From Flavitalea plasmicola (GTDB lineage: Bacteria; Bacteroidota; Bacteroidia; Chitinophagales; Chitinophagaceae): 64,000 bases of DNA. The stretch spans positions 930,001-994,000 of the forward strand of contig NZ_JAUOTO010000002.1 of NCBI RefSeq assembly GCF_030546645.1. The letters run 5' to 3'. The notes under the pieces are model-generated. The model worked only from the letters and a program-made list of their open reading frames with translations. It ran no database searches and was not told where the DNA came from. Positions within the stretch are counted from its first letter, which is position 1. Each line of letters opens with the position of its first letter. This document shows positions 36,046-45,980 of the stretch, in pieces. The position numbers and the translations under genes were made by a program.

Positions 36046-37518
36046 ATGCGACCCATCTTCCTATATATATTTCTTCCGGCGACCCTGCTGATGGCCGGCT
36101 CCTGCAAAAAATTCACGGAGGGACTCAACACGAGCCCCAACAGCCCCACCTCAGCCCCTTATAAGCTGGTGCTCAATGGTGCACAGGTATCCGCCATACT
36201 GGTGTATGAAGGCAACCTCGCCCGCGTAGCGGGCATCTTCTCCAGGAGCTTTACAGGAGCAGACAGGCAGTACGTCAGTCTCAATAACTATAACTCATCC
36301 TCCAGCGACTACAACGACACCTGGGACAATCTTTACTCCATCGTTATCGGTCAATTGAAGATCGTGGAGCTCCAGTCGCAGGCGGTGAATGACAAAGCCA
36401 CCACGGGCATTGCACAGGTCATGCTGGCACAGGCTTTTGGATTAGCTGCCGACCTTTGGGGCGACGTGCCTTTCAGGGAAGCGGGCGATGCGGCCAAATA
36501 TCCTACGCCAAAATTTGACAAACAGGCAGATGTATATGCAGGTGTCCAGTCGCTGCTGGACAGCGCCATCGACAATCTGCAGGCGCATGTCGGCAATGGT
36601 CCTGCGGAGAAAGACATCTATTTCCAGAGCGACCCGGACAAATGGGTGGCCGTCGCCTATACGCTGAAGGCAAGATATTACCTCCACACAAAAGAGTATG
36701 CCAATGCCATTGCCAATGCACAGCAGGGCATCGCCAGTCCCACAGGCAATATGATGGATCCCCATGGCACCAGCTATACCGCCGATTTCAATATCTATTA
36801 TGCCTTCCTCTCCTATGACCGGGTGGGATACATGAATGCGGAAGGCGCCACTGCGGCAGCCTGGCTCGATCCATCCAGCGCCACCTATCGCGGCGATGCC
36901 AAGACGGATGAGACGGCAAGGTTTGAATATCTTTACCAATCGGGGCTGAATACAAACTTCCTGGACCCCAACGTGCTCTCCAATTTCGATGGCTGGGGCA
37001 ATCCTTCCAACCAGGACGGATTTTTTGCAGGCAGCGCACCGTTCCCATTGGTTACCTTTGAAGAGAACCAGCTGATCCTGGCCGAGGCCCTTATGAAGAA
37101 TACCGCTCCTGACCCTGTCGCCGCCCTGCAGGCAATGAACAAACATCGCCAATACATGGCCACGGGTGGGTATATCAACAGCGGCTACCTGCCGGATGGG
37201 TATCAATATGATGATTACGATCTCAGCGACTTTAGCCCGGGAGGAATGGCCAATCCCGTTGCGTCCGGTCTCAACCAGGAGCAAGCCTTGCTTCGAAAGA
37301 TCCTGGAAGAAAAATATGTTTCAACAGTAGGCCAGATAGAGCAGTTCAACGACGTGCGCAGGACGAAGAACCTGCTGGGAATACCCCCCACGACAGGATC
37401 TACATTACCACAACGGTTCCTTTATCCGCAGGATGAGATCAATACCAATCCCAACACGCCCAAGTTGGCGGCGGGCGACCTGCTTAAAGAGACCACGGCC
37501 AATTCCAGTGCTTATTAG
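36046..37518 (+). CDS. SusD/RagB-family lipoprotein (SusD-like_2 type)
   Basis: The 490-residue product starts at the ATG at 36046 (MRPIFLYIFL), giving a lipoprotein signal with the lipobox cysteine in AGSCKK. The body resembles the SusD-like_2 superfamily: NSPTSAPYKLVLNGAQVSAI start, a KATTGIAQVMLAQAFGLAADLWGDVPF helix pair, and a closing EEKYVSTVGQIEQFNDVRR segment. It should form the lid for the SusC encoded directly upstream. Only 10 bp separate the genes, so they form one operon. Confidence 0.93.
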   Translation: MRPIFLYIFLPATLLMAGSCKKFTEGLNTSPNSPTSAPYKLVLNGAQVSAILVYEGNLARVAGIFSRSFTGADRQYVSLNNYNSSSSDYNDTWDNLYSIVIGQLKIVELQSQAVNDKATTGIAQVMLAQAFGLAADLWGDVPFREAGDAAKYPTPKFDKQADVYAGVQSLLDSAIDNLQAHVGNGPAEKDIYFQSDPDKWVAVAYTLKARYYLHTKEYANAIANAQQGIASPTGNMMDPHGTSYTADFNIYYAFLSYDRVGYMNAEGATAAAWLDPSSATYRGDAKTDETARFEYLYQSGLNTNFLDPNVLSNFDGWGNPSNQDGFFAGSAPFPLVTFEENQLILAEALMKNTAPDPVAALQAMNKHRQYMATGGYINSGYLPDGYQYDDYDLSDFSPGGMANPVASGLNQEQALLRKILEEKYVSTVGQIEQFNDVRRTKNLLGIPPTTGSTLPQRFLYPQDEINTNPNTPKLAAGDLLKETTANSSAY

Positions 37519-37525
37519 TTCAATT

Positions 37526-38017
37526 ATGACCAATACCATTTCAGTCCCGACAACTAGAAACCGTCTTCTGAAGCCGGCCATCAAGACCATCCTCCCTGCA
37601 TGGCTGGTGGCCGGCACTTTAGACATTACCTATGCCATTATCATGTGGGGGCCCGTCCTTGGAAAGATCACGGCTGCCCAGCTCCTGCAAGGCATCGCCA
37701 GCGTCCTCATCGGCAAAGACGCATTGACAGGGGGGGCGGGCGCCGCCCTGCTGGGACTGGCCATGCACTACGGCATCAGCCTGGCCTGGACATTGATCTA
37801 CTATTTTATCTTCCCGTGGTTACCATTCCTGGCCAGGAATAAATGGATCAGTGGAATGCTGTACGGGATCTTCGTTTGGGCAATGATGACCTTGGCAATA
37901 GTGCCATTGGTAACAGGACGCGCCTGGCATTTCAGCACCGTGCCCTTCATAAAAAGTATCGCCCCAATGCTGTTCCTGTTCGGGCCGGCCATCGCGTTGA
38001 TCATTAATAAGAAATAA
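37526..38017 (+). CDS. small four-helix inner-membrane protein (YagU/DUF1440-like)
   Basis: The 163-residue protein starts at the ATG at 37526 (MTNTISVPT), 7 bp after the SusD gene. It has four predicted helices, with AWLVAGTLDITYAIIMW, AALLGLAMHYGISLAWTLIYYFIF, MLYGIFVWAMMTLAIVPLV and PMLFLFGPAIALIIN as clear hydrophobic segments. The LGLAMHYGISLAW motif resembles YagU/DUF1440 inner-membrane proteins, whose E. coli member affects acid resistance. The match is by eye, so the family call is moderate. It may simply be carried along with the SusCD operon. Confidence 0.75.
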   Translation: MTNTISVPTTRNRLLKPAIKTILPAWLVAGTLDITYAIIMWGPVLGKITAAQLLQGIASVLIGKDALTGGAGAALLGLAMHYGISLAWTLIYYFIFPWLPFLARNKWISGMLYGIFVWAMMTLAIVPLVTGRAWHFSTVPFIKSIAPMLFLFGPAIALIINKK

Positions 38018-38125
38018 CCTGCATCGTTAATCAACGTTAATTTCTCCCGAAGTTTACAGGACTTTGATTAAATTAAGGTCTTAATAGACATTTATTCCTA
38101 TTGGGTCACTTTGTAAACTTCCTTA

Positions 38126-38869
38126 ATGCCAAAGGCAAACCAAATCTTCTGCGCGTTGCTGCTTATATGTAATCTATTGATGCTGAGAATACAAGCCCAG
38201 ATTATAGAAAAAGACAGCACGGTCACCCGCCTTGCCTTCGAAAAAGCAGTTCAGCATTATCATGCCAGCATGGCCCCGGAGCCCGGACTGTACCGGGGCA
38301 GCGAATATGTCGTCTACGCCCAAAACCTTAAAGAGGGGCATCCTTACTTCGACAAAGATCATATGCGAAACGGATCTCTCCTGTACAACGGGATCCTTTA
38401 CAGGGACGTACCCCTGGCATACGACCTCGTGAAGGGCCTCGTGGTGACGTATGCACCCATGAACGCATTTAAGATCATCCTGATCAACGAGCTGATCGAC
38501 AGCTTTACCATCGAAAACCATATTTTCATCCGGCTTAAGGACAGCCTTGATCCTTCGGTCCCGCGTCCGGGTTATTATGAGCAGATCTATAAAGGCCGGG
38601 TCTGCATCATGAAAAAAGAAAAAAAGTCCATCCTTGAGCAGGCGGGCAATACCTCCGTTGAAAAAATCATAGACCATTCCGTGTCCTATTACCTCGTAAA
38701 AGGCAATACATGGTATCCTGTCAATAATAAAAGGTCGTTGTTACATACCCTGGGCGACAGAAATAAAGAGGCGAGAAAGTTCATGCGGCGGAACGATCTT
38801 GACATGACCGGGGATAAAGAAAATACACTTCTAAAAATTGCCGCCTGGTATGATGGTTCCAATCAATAG
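38126..38869 (+). CDS. secreted protein of unknown function, first gene of the receptor cassette
   Basis: This 247-residue protein has a signal peptide (about 1-25, ending IQAQ). I do not recognise a domain. It has an LYRGSEYVVYAQNL segment, YNGILYRDVPLAYDLV and then VVTYAPMNAFKIILINELI, which look like beta-strands of a barrel or sheet. The C-terminal half is Lys/Arg-rich with a run of helix-forming residues. It precedes the STN TonB receptor by 10 bp, so the two are likely cotranscribed. A role as a periplasmic or surface partner of that receptor is inferred only from position. Confidence 0.85.
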   Translation: MPKANQIFCALLLICNLLMLRIQAQIIEKDSTVTRLAFEKAVQHYHASMAPEPGLYRGSEYVVYAQNLKEGHPYFDKDHMRNGSLLYNGILYRDVPLAYDLVKGLVVTYAPMNAFKIILINELIDSFTIENHIFIRLKDSLDPSVPRPGYYEQIYKGRVCIMKKEKKSILEQAGNTSVEKIIDHSVSYYLVKGNTWYPVNNKRSLLHTLGDRNKEARKFMRRNDLDMTGDKENTLLKIAAWYDGSNQ

Positions 38870-38879
38870 CAAATCGCAC

Positions 38880-41660
38880 ATGATGCCTGCTCCTGTTCTC
38901 CTGAAATGGTTGTCCATTATCCTTCTATTGCTGCCGGCCAGCCGGGTCTTAGCGCAAAAAGGGGACCTCGTTACGGTGACTTTTAAGCAAACGCCCCTTG
39001 CTGATGTCCTGAAAGAATTGGAAAAACAGACAGGATACCGGTTTTATTACGACACGACGTATCTCGACACCGCGAAGGTCGATATCGATGTCCGGCAGCA
39101 GCCATTCTATAAAGTGTTGGAAACTGCATTTTCAGGTACGGAGCTGACCTGGTCCATCGACCGGCATAAACACGTTTTCATCAGTAAAGGAGAAGCTATT
39201 CAGACTGAATTGCCTTCCGATTTTTTCAGCAGGAAGGACACAGGAAAGATTACCGTCGCCGGGGAAGATCTCCCGCATGACAGGCAGGAACAGGCAAATA
39301 CCCTCCAGGTCGCCGTGCTGGAAAATAAATTGTATACCATTGGAGAAAAGGTCAACGGCCCGCTGCAGGACATCGTCAACCTGGCAGGCTATACCCGTGA
39401 CGCCAAAACAGGCGAGCCCATTGTCGGGGCCTCCATTTACATAGAAAATCCCAGGATAGGCGTCTTCTCGGATCAATTCGGCTATTACTCCATTTCTCTT
39501 CCAAGAGGCCGCCATATCCTCAATATACAGAGCATCGGCATGAAAGATACACGCAGATTGATAATGATGTATGGCGATGGGAAGATGAACATAGACCTCC
39601 TGACGCAGATCATGACCCTTAAAAAAGTCATCGTCTCCGCGGAAAAAGCCAGCAATGTCCGAAGGACCCAAATGGGCGTACAGAAAATAGATATCAAGAC
39701 CATCAAGCAGGTGCCCGTGGTGTTCGGGGAGGCAGACGTCCTGCGCGTGGTGATGACCTTACCTGGTGTCAAGACGGTGGGAGAAGCCAGCACCGGCCTG
39801 AATGTGCGGGGTGGCTCTGCGGATCAGAACCTGGTATTGTTCAATGACGGCACTATCTATAATTCAGCACATTTCTTCGGGATGTTCTCAGCGTTCAATC
39901 CCGAGGTAGTGAAAGACGTGGAGCTCTATAAAAGCAGTATTCCCGCGAAGTATGGCGGCCGTCTTTCCTCGGTGCTGGACATCAACAGCAGGGAGGGCAA
40001 CAAAAAAGAGTTCACCGGTTCGGCAGGCATCGGCCTGCTGACCAGCCGCGTCAACATCGAAGGCCCCCTGGTAAAGGAGAAGACCTCTTTTATCCTCGGT
40101 GGCAGGACAACATATGCCAATTGGCTGCTGGCCCGCCTGCCGGATCAGTATAAGCACAGCCGGGCATCCTTTTATGACGTCAACCTCAACATCAGCCATG
40201 AGATCAATAAGAACAACAACCTCTATTTCACGGGCTATCTGAGCCAGGATCATTTCAATCTGAATAATGACACCACCTACGGCTATGGCAATCGCAACCT
40301 TGCCGTGAAATGGAAACATGTTTTCAACAACAAATTATACAGCCTCATCACCGGGGGCTATGACCGTTATCAATACAACATCACCAGCACGGAGAATAAG
40401 GTCAACGCATACAAGCTGGCTTTCGACATCAACCAGCTGTATTTCAAAGCGCATTTTAACTATTTCCTCAATGCCGGCCACACCCTGGAATGGGGGGTCA
40501 GCACACTGCGTTACCAGCTGCACCCGGGTTCGTATCTGCCGGCGGGCAAGCCCTCCCTCGTTGTCCCGGATGTCCTGCAGGCCGAACAAGCGCTGGAAAG
40601 CGCCGCGTACCTCAGCGACCGCTATACCATCAGCAGCGCGCTGTCCCTGGAAGGCGGCCTGCGCTATTCAATGTATAATTATATGGGCCCTGGAGACGTA
40701 AATAACTATGCGGCTGGGCTTCCCATCATTCCAGACAACCTGATCAGCACTACCCACTATCGATCCGGCGACATTATAAAGACCTATGGAAGTCCGGAGT
40801 ACCGGCTGTCCGCCCGATATAGCCTGACAGACAATCTTTCCATCAAGGCGGGTTATAACACACAGCGCCAGTACATCCACGCCTTGTCCAATACCACGGC
40901 CATGGCGCCCACGGATATCTGGAAACTAAGCGATCCCAATATCCGGCCCCAGTCGGGCGACCAGGTTTCCCTGGGGCTGTATAGAAATTTCAAATCGAAC
41001 ACGATCGAAACATCCCTGGAAGTCTATTACAAACGGATCAGGAATTACCTGGATTACAGGAGTGGCGCACAGCTGATCCTAAACCACCATATAGAGACAG
41101 ATGTGCTGCAGACAAAGGGAAAAGCTTATGGCGTCGAGCTGCTGATAAAAAAACTCACGGGCAAGGTGAATGGCTGGCTGAGCTACACCTATTCCCGCAT
41201 ACTGCTTCGTCAGAATGATCCCAATGCGGGAGAGCTGATCAACAACGGCGAATTCTATCCGGCTAATTATGACAAGCCGCATGACGTCACCATGGTAGGC
41301 AATTACAGATTCTCGCATCGCGTCAGCATGTCCCTGAATGCCACTTACAGCACCGGCCGCCCTATTACGCTGCCCATCGGCAAATTTTATTATGCCGGCT
41401 CCTGGAGGACCTTATATGCAGACAGAAATGCTTACCGCATCCCCGATTATTTCCGTACCGATTATTCCATCAACATCGATGGCAATCACAAGGTCCACCA
41501 GAAAACGCATAATTCATGGACCATCGGCGTATACAATCTGACGGGCAGAAAGAATCCCTATTCAGTATATTATATATCCGAGAACGGCGCCGTCACAGGT
41601 TACAAGCTTTCGATCTTTGGAAGCGCCATTCCCTATGTCAACTTTAACATCCGGTTTTAA
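38880..41660 (+). CDS. STN-domain TonB-dependent receptor (FecA-like)
   Basis: The product has 926 residues starting at 38880 (MMPAPVLLKWL), with an ATG also at 38883. The signal peptide ends near VLAQ. An STN domain follows (about 30-100; LADVLKELEKQTGYRFYYDTTYL), then a linker, a carboxypeptidase-like regulatory domain (about 170-255; GEPIVGASIYIEN), a plug (RVVMTLPGVKTVGEASTGLNVRGG) and a barrel. It differs from SusC proteins by lacking the SusC plug signature. No sigma/FecR pair adjoins it, so any signalling must use one encoded elsewhere or none. Together with the DUF4249 and MG2-like genes it forms a compact outer-membrane unit. Confidence 0.94.
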   Translation: MMPAPVLLKWLSIILLLLPASRVLAQKGDLVTVTFKQTPLADVLKELEKQTGYRFYYDTTYLDTAKVDIDVRQQPFYKVLETAFSGTELTWSIDRHKHVFISKGEAIQTELPSDFFSRKDTGKITVAGEDLPHDRQEQANTLQVAVLENKLYTIGEKVNGPLQDIVNLAGYTRDAKTGEPIVGASIYIENPRIGVFSDQFGYYSISLPRGRHILNIQSIGMKDTRRLIMMYGDGKMNIDLLTQIMTLKKVIVSAEKASNVRRTQMGVQKIDIKTIKQVPVVFGEADVLRVVMTLPGVKTVGEASTGLNVRGGSADQNLVLFNDGTIYNSAHFFGMFSAFNPEVVKDVELYKSSIPAKYGGRLSSVLDINSREGNKKEFTGSAGIGLLTSRVNIEGPLVKEKTSFILGGRTTYANWLLARLPDQYKHSRASFYDVNLNISHEINKNNNLYFTGYLSQDHFNLNNDTTYGYGNRNLAVKWKHVFNNKLYSLITGGYDRYQYNITSTENKVNAYKLAFDINQLYFKAHFNYFLNAGHTLEWGVSTLRYQLHPGSYLPAGKPSLVVPDVLQAEQALESAAYLSDRYTISSALSLEGGLRYSMYNYMGPGDVNNYAAGLPIIPDNLISTTHYRSGDIIKTYGSPEYRLSARYSLTDNLSIKAGYNTQRQYIHALSNTTAMAPTDIWKLSDPNIRPQSGDQVSLGLYRNFKSNTIETSLEVYYKRIRNYLDYRSGAQLILNHHIETDVLQTKGKAYGVELLIKKLTGKVNGWLSYTYSRILLRQNDPNAGELINNGEFYPANYDKPHDVTMVGNYRFSHRVSMSLNATYSTGRPITLPIGKFYYAGSWRTLYADRNAYRIPDYFRTDYSINIDGNHKVHQKTHNSWTIGVYNLTGRKNPYSVYYISENGAVTGYKLSIFGSAIPYVNFNIRF

Positions 41661-41670
41661 AGCCAGTCGT

Positions 41671-42828
41671 ATGACAAAGTCATTGAGAATAACAGCACCC
41701 TTACTCGTCCTTGTAACGCTGCTGTCATATTGTAAGGACAAATATAATGGCCCCTACATCGCGCCCACCACTGGCTACCTGGTCGTGGAAGGATATATCT
41801 CCGGCAATGGGCCGACCCGGTTTACATTGAGCCGTACCATCCCATTGTCCAGCAATGGAGGGCTGACATTGGAGGGGAAAGCGCAGCTGCAGGTGGAGGG
41901 CGATGACAATTCCACCTACCCGCTGATGGAGCAAGGCAGTGGCGTCTATACGGCAGCCGCCTTACCGGTGAATCCCGCGGCGAAATACCGGCTTCGGATC
42001 CATACCGCCGGCAACAAGGATTATCTTTCCGACTACGTCGCATACAAGCCAACTCCCCCTATAGACAGCATCACCTGGGCCCTCCACAGGGACGGCGTGG
42101 ATATCTATGTCAATGCCCATGACCCATCCAATGCCACCAGGTACTATCAATGGCAGTTTGACGAGACCTGGCAATACACTTCCGCGGAGTATTCCGCGGG
42201 CGTCTACCGGGAGCCGCCGCCTCAGGTGGTGAACCGGCCCGATTCAGAGCAGATCTACAATTGCTGGAGGAATGGAGCCTCGACGGCCCTCCTCCTCGGC
42301 AGCTCGGCCAAACTGGAGCAGGACGTCATTTCTCTCCACCTGATCAATCATATTCCAACAGATGCCGACCAGCTGAGTGTAAAATACAGCATACTGGTCC
42401 GCCAATATGCATTGACGGAAGATGGCTATAATTACCTGACCCGCATGCAGCGTAACAGCGAATCGCTGGGATCCATCTTCGATGCCCAGCCCTCGGAGCT
42501 CAAAGGCAATATTCACGCATTGAGCGACCCCACCGAACAGGTGATCGGCTTTGTCTCGGCAGGCACTGTGCAACAGCAAAGGATCTTTATCGACAGGACC
42601 CAGGTGCCCTCCTGGCACCATTACTTTAGCTGCCAGGAGAAGGATACCGTCGTGCCGCTGGATCCGGCTATACTAAAGGCATTCTTTTCATCGGGCGCTG
42701 GCTATGTCCCGGTGAGCATGCATACGGGACCTGCGGGTCCCGACGGATGGAACGGTAACTTCGCCAGCTGCGTGGATTGCCGTGCCCAGGGAGGAACGAC
42801 GACCAGGCCTTCATTCTGGCCATATTGA
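41671..42828 (+). CDS. DUF4249 lipoprotein
   Basis: The 385-residue product starts at the ATG at 41671 (MTKSLRITAPL), with a lipobox cysteine near residue 19 (LLSYCKD). The start of the mature protein (GPYIAPTTGYLVVEGYISGNGPTRFTLSRTI) matches DUF4249. This family of beta-rich lipoproteins is encoded next to TonB receptors in many Bacteroidota. The C-terminus carries a CVDCRAQGGTTTRPSFWPY tail with two cysteines. It begins 10 bp after the receptor. It is probably a surface partner of that receptor. The substrate is unknown. Confidence 0.9.
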   Translation: MTKSLRITAPLLVLVTLLSYCKDKYNGPYIAPTTGYLVVEGYISGNGPTRFTLSRTIPLSSNGGLTLEGKAQLQVEGDDNSTYPLMEQGSGVYTAAALPVNPAAKYRLRIHTAGNKDYLSDYVAYKPTPPIDSITWALHRDGVDIYVNAHDPSNATRYYQWQFDETWQYTSAEYSAGVYREPPPQVVNRPDSEQIYNCWRNGASTALLLGSSAKLEQDVISLHLINHIPTDADQLSVKYSILVRQYALTEDGYNYLTRMQRNSESLGSIFDAQPSELKGNIHALSDPTEQVIGFVSAGTVQQQRIFIDRTQVPSWHHYFSCQEKDTVVPLDPAILKAFFSSGAGYVPVSMHTGPAGPDGWNGNFASCVDCRAQGGTTTRPSFWPY

Positions 42829-42857
42829 AGCAACAAACACCAATAACACTTTCAAGG

Positions 42858-45227
42858 ATGAAGAGACATACCGCCTTATTTCTGTTGCTGGCCTCCTGGA
42901 CGATGTCAGTGCCCGCCCAGGAAACAGCACCGGCGTCCTTTAAAAAGGACCTGGATCAGTATACGGCCCAGCGCCTGGAGGAAAAGCTATACATCCACAC
43001 CGACAAGGAGTTCTATATGGCGGGGGAAATATGCTGGTTCAAACTGTATGTCGTGGATGCCTCAGGTCACCACCCCCTCGACCTGAGCAAAGTAGCCTAC
43101 CTGGAATGGCTGGACAGGAACAACAAACCTGTCCTGCAGACAAAGATCGGATTACACAAAGGCCATGGGAACGGCTCGCTCTTCCTGCCTTTCACGCTCC
43201 GTTCAGGAAATTATAAGCTTCGCGGCTACACCAGCTGGATGAAAAATTTTGGAGAGGATTGGTTCTTCGAAAAGACGATCACCGTTGTCAATGCCCGGAA
43301 GTCCGCCGAAATACCCGCCGCCCCAATACCCCTGAAATACGAGGTCGTCTTTTTCCCGGAAGGGGGCCACCTGGTAGAGAACATCAGCAGTAAAGTCGCC
43401 TTCAGGATCTCGGACCAATACGGGAGAGGCATCGAATGCCCGGGAGTAGTAACGGAGGATGACCAGGACACCGTTGCCCGTTTTCTTCCCCTGAAATTCG
43501 GCATAGGCAGTTTCATGCTTACACCCCGCCCGGGGCATCGTTATCGCTCCACGATCCGGCTGCCCGACGGCACTGCTGTCAGCAACCTACTACCATCCGC
43601 CGCTAAAGAAGGCATGGTGATGACCGTATCGGACGAAGGCAATGACCACATCCGTGTCAATGTCCAGTCTACTGCCGCCAGTTCTGACATTTATCTCATC
43701 GCGCATACCCGGCAGTCCGTTAAAGCGGCTGAAGCTGCCACCTTAAAAGAAGGAAAGGCTGGTTTTCTCCTCGACAGAAGCATCCTGGGCGATGGCATCT
43801 CTCATCTGACTCTATTCAACACTGCCAGAGAGCCCATGTGTGAAAGGCTGATATTCAAGGCTCCTTCCCATCTTCTCCACATCGACGTCAGCACAGATAA
43901 GGATACCTATGCCACACGCCAAAAGATAAGCGTGCAGGTAAGCACGACAGGGGAAGACAAAAAGCTCCTCCCGGCCGATGGCTCCCTATCCGTGTTTCGC
44001 CTGGACTCCCTGCAGGCAGCCCCGCAAGCCGATATCGCAGCCTACCTTTACCTGACCTCCGACCTGAAGGGCAGGATAGAATCCCCGGATTATTATTTCC
44101 GCCACCCCGAAGACAAGCAGGCAGCAGACAATCTCATGCTATCACATGGCTGGAGGAGGTTCCGCTGGGACGAAGTGGTGCATCATGCCGTGCCGGACTT
44201 TAAGTTCCCTCCGGAATACAATGGCGCCATCATCTCGGGCGCTGTAGTAGACACACGGACTGGCGCGAAGGTAGAAGCCGTGCAGGCATATCTATCCGTG
44301 CCAGGAACAAGAACGCAGTTTACCTCCGCTTATTCCACCAAAGAAGGGCAGGTGAAATTCGAGATGAAAGACTTCTATGGCGGTGAGGAAATCATCGTAC
44401 AGACCAACTCCGCCGAGGACAGCATGAGCAGGATCGACATCGACAACCCTTTCATGGAAAAATATACCGATGCCCCACTACTTCCATTTACACTATCCCC
44501 CGGCAATGCTATGGCGCTCACCGACAACAGCGTTGCCTCACAGGTGGTGAATAAATACTACGGTGGGAGGCTTAAGCAATTACACTTTCCTACCGTTGAC
44601 ACCACTACTTTCTTTTTCAATCCCGATCATACCTACCTGCTCGATGACTACACCCGGTTTACCACCATGGAAGAGGTGATGCGCGAGTATGTCACACTGA
44701 TGTTGGTAAGAAGGAGAAATGATCATTTCCATCTGCCATTGTTCGACCTGCCTAATAACCGTTTTTTCGATGGCGATCCGCTCATCCTGGTGGATGGTGT
44801 CCCCGTCTTTGACATCGACAAGCTGCTGGCTTTGGATCCGCTCAGGATGAGAAAACTGGAAACGGTGCAGAGAAGATATTTTATGGGAGGGACGTTCTTT
44901 GATGGGGTGATGAACTGGATCACTTACAAGGGAGACCTGGGGGGATATACGCTTGACCCGCATGCCACCGTAGTGGACTATGAAGGATTGCAGCTGGAAA
45001 GGGAATTTTACTCGCCCTCCTATGCAGAAGGACAGGCGCCGGAGAGCCATCTGCCAGATGCCAGAAATGTCCTGTACTGGTCTCCGGCTCTTCCAATGGA
45101 TGCCTCCGGCAAGGGGAAGCTGGATTTTTATGCTTCGGATCTTCCGGGGAAGTACGTGGTAGTAGTGGAGGGCCTGGCGGCGGATGGGTCGGCAGGCAGC
45201 AGGGTATTGAGCTTCGAAGTAAAATGA
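42858..45227 (+). CDS. MG2-like secreted protein with C-terminal plug-like segment
   Basis: The 789-residue protein starts at 42858 (MKRHTALFLL) with a signal peptide ending near VPAQ. Residues about 35-130 resemble the MG2 domain of alpha-2-macroglobulins (LEEKLYIHTDKEFYMAGEICWFKLYV). Several more beta-sandwich repeats follow, then residues about 605-720 resemble a TonB receptor plug (LILVDGVPVFDIDKLLALDP). The family is common in Bacteroidota but has no assigned function. It starts 29 bp after the DUF4249 gene and ends the cassette. A scaffold or protein-cargo role is a guess. Confidence 0.82.
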   Translation: MKRHTALFLLLASWTMSVPAQETAPASFKKDLDQYTAQRLEEKLYIHTDKEFYMAGEICWFKLYVVDASGHHPLDLSKVAYLEWLDRNNKPVLQTKIGLHKGHGNGSLFLPFTLRSGNYKLRGYTSWMKNFGEDWFFEKTITVVNARKSAEIPAAPIPLKYEVVFFPEGGHLVENISSKVAFRISDQYGRGIECPGVVTEDDQDTVARFLPLKFGIGSFMLTPRPGHRYRSTIRLPDGTAVSNLLPSAAKEGMVMTVSDEGNDHIRVNVQSTAASSDIYLIAHTRQSVKAAEAATLKEGKAGFLLDRSILGDGISHLTLFNTAREPMCERLIFKAPSHLLHIDVSTDKDTYATRQKISVQVSTTGEDKKLLPADGSLSVFRLDSLQAAPQADIAAYLYLTSDLKGRIESPDYYFRHPEDKQAADNLMLSHGWRRFRWDEVVHHAVPDFKFPPEYNGAIISGAVVDTRTGAKVEAVQAYLSVPGTRTQFTSAYSTKEGQVKFEMKDFYGGEEIIVQTNSAEDSMSRIDIDNPFMEKYTDAPLLPFTLSPGNAMALTDNSVASQVVNKYYGGRLKQLHFPTVDTTTFFFNPDHTYLLDDYTRFTTMEEVMREYVTLMLVRRRNDHFHLPLFDLPNNRFFDGDPLILVDGVPVFDIDKLLALDPLRMRKLETVQRRYFMGGTFFDGVMNWITYKGDLGGYTLDPHATVVDYEGLQLEREFYSPSYAEGQAPESHLPDARNVLYWSPALPMDASGKGKLDFYASDLPGKYVVVVEGLAADGSAGSRVLSFEVK

Positions 45228-45372
45228 CACATTGCTGTAAGAGGGTTAAAAAATTTGCAGGATAAGAATATATTACATATTTTCATTATTCCAATAGCTC
45301 GCCAATCTGCCCTGCCTTAGGCCTATTTCCGACCTTTCTCTTTTATTTATTCATCATTTAAATGCCGCCATC

Positions 45373-45930
45373 ATGAAAAAGCTCCTATTTTTCGCTGTGG
45401 GGTATTGTCTGCTGACGTCCTGCAACAGCAAACCCTCCGAACCTGCTACCACTGACAGAAAAGACACCACGCCGACCTCCAAAACAATGGCTCCCCAGCA
45501 ATCCGAGTTTGCCGATGCCCGTTATGCAGAGATGGGCAGGAAAGGATTGGCCATGTTGTCGTCCGGGGATATGAAAGGATGGCTGGACGCTTTTGCCGAC
45601 AATGCCGTCTTCAACTGGTCGTCCGGAGATAGCCTGGTCGGCAAAGAAGCGATAGGAAAATATTGGACGGAACGTCGTACAAAGGTCATTGACACCATAT
45701 CCTTCTCCAAAGACATCTGGCTGCCGATCAAAGTCAACAAACCCCAACAAGGTCCCGATATTCCCGGCATCTGGCTATTGGGATGGTATATGGTAGACGT
45801 AAAATACAAGAATGGGAAAAAGCTGACATTCTGGGTTCATACGGATCAGCATTACAACAGCAATGATAAAATCGATGTGTCAGTGCAATATATCGACAGG
45901 GCCCCCATCAACAAGGCTTTAGGCAAATAA
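45373..45930 (+). CDS. NTF2-like (SnoaL-type) lipoprotein
   Basis: The 185-residue product has a lipoprotein signal with the lipobox cysteine near residue 17 (LLTSCNSK), then a Thr/Ser/Pro linker. An NTF2-like cone domain follows (about 55-180; MKGWLDAFADNAVFNWSSGDSLVGKEAIGKYW). This fold binds small hydrophobic ligands or acts as a small enzyme, and many periplasmic members have unknown roles. It lies alone on the plus strand with 145 bp of AT-rich sequence upstream. Confidence 0.88.
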   Translation: MKKLLFFAVGYCLLTSCNSKPSEPATTDRKDTTPTSKTMAPQQSEFADARYAEMGRKGLAMLSSGDMKGWLDAFADNAVFNWSSGDSLVGKEAIGKYWTERRTKVIDTISFSKDIWLPIKVNKPQQGPDIPGIWLLGWYMVDVKYKNGKKLTFWVHTDQHYNSNDKIDVSVQYIDRAPINKALGK

Positions 45931-45980
45931 GAGGCAGGCAGGGGACCGGTGGGTGTCAGGAAATTATTTATCTTTCCTCC

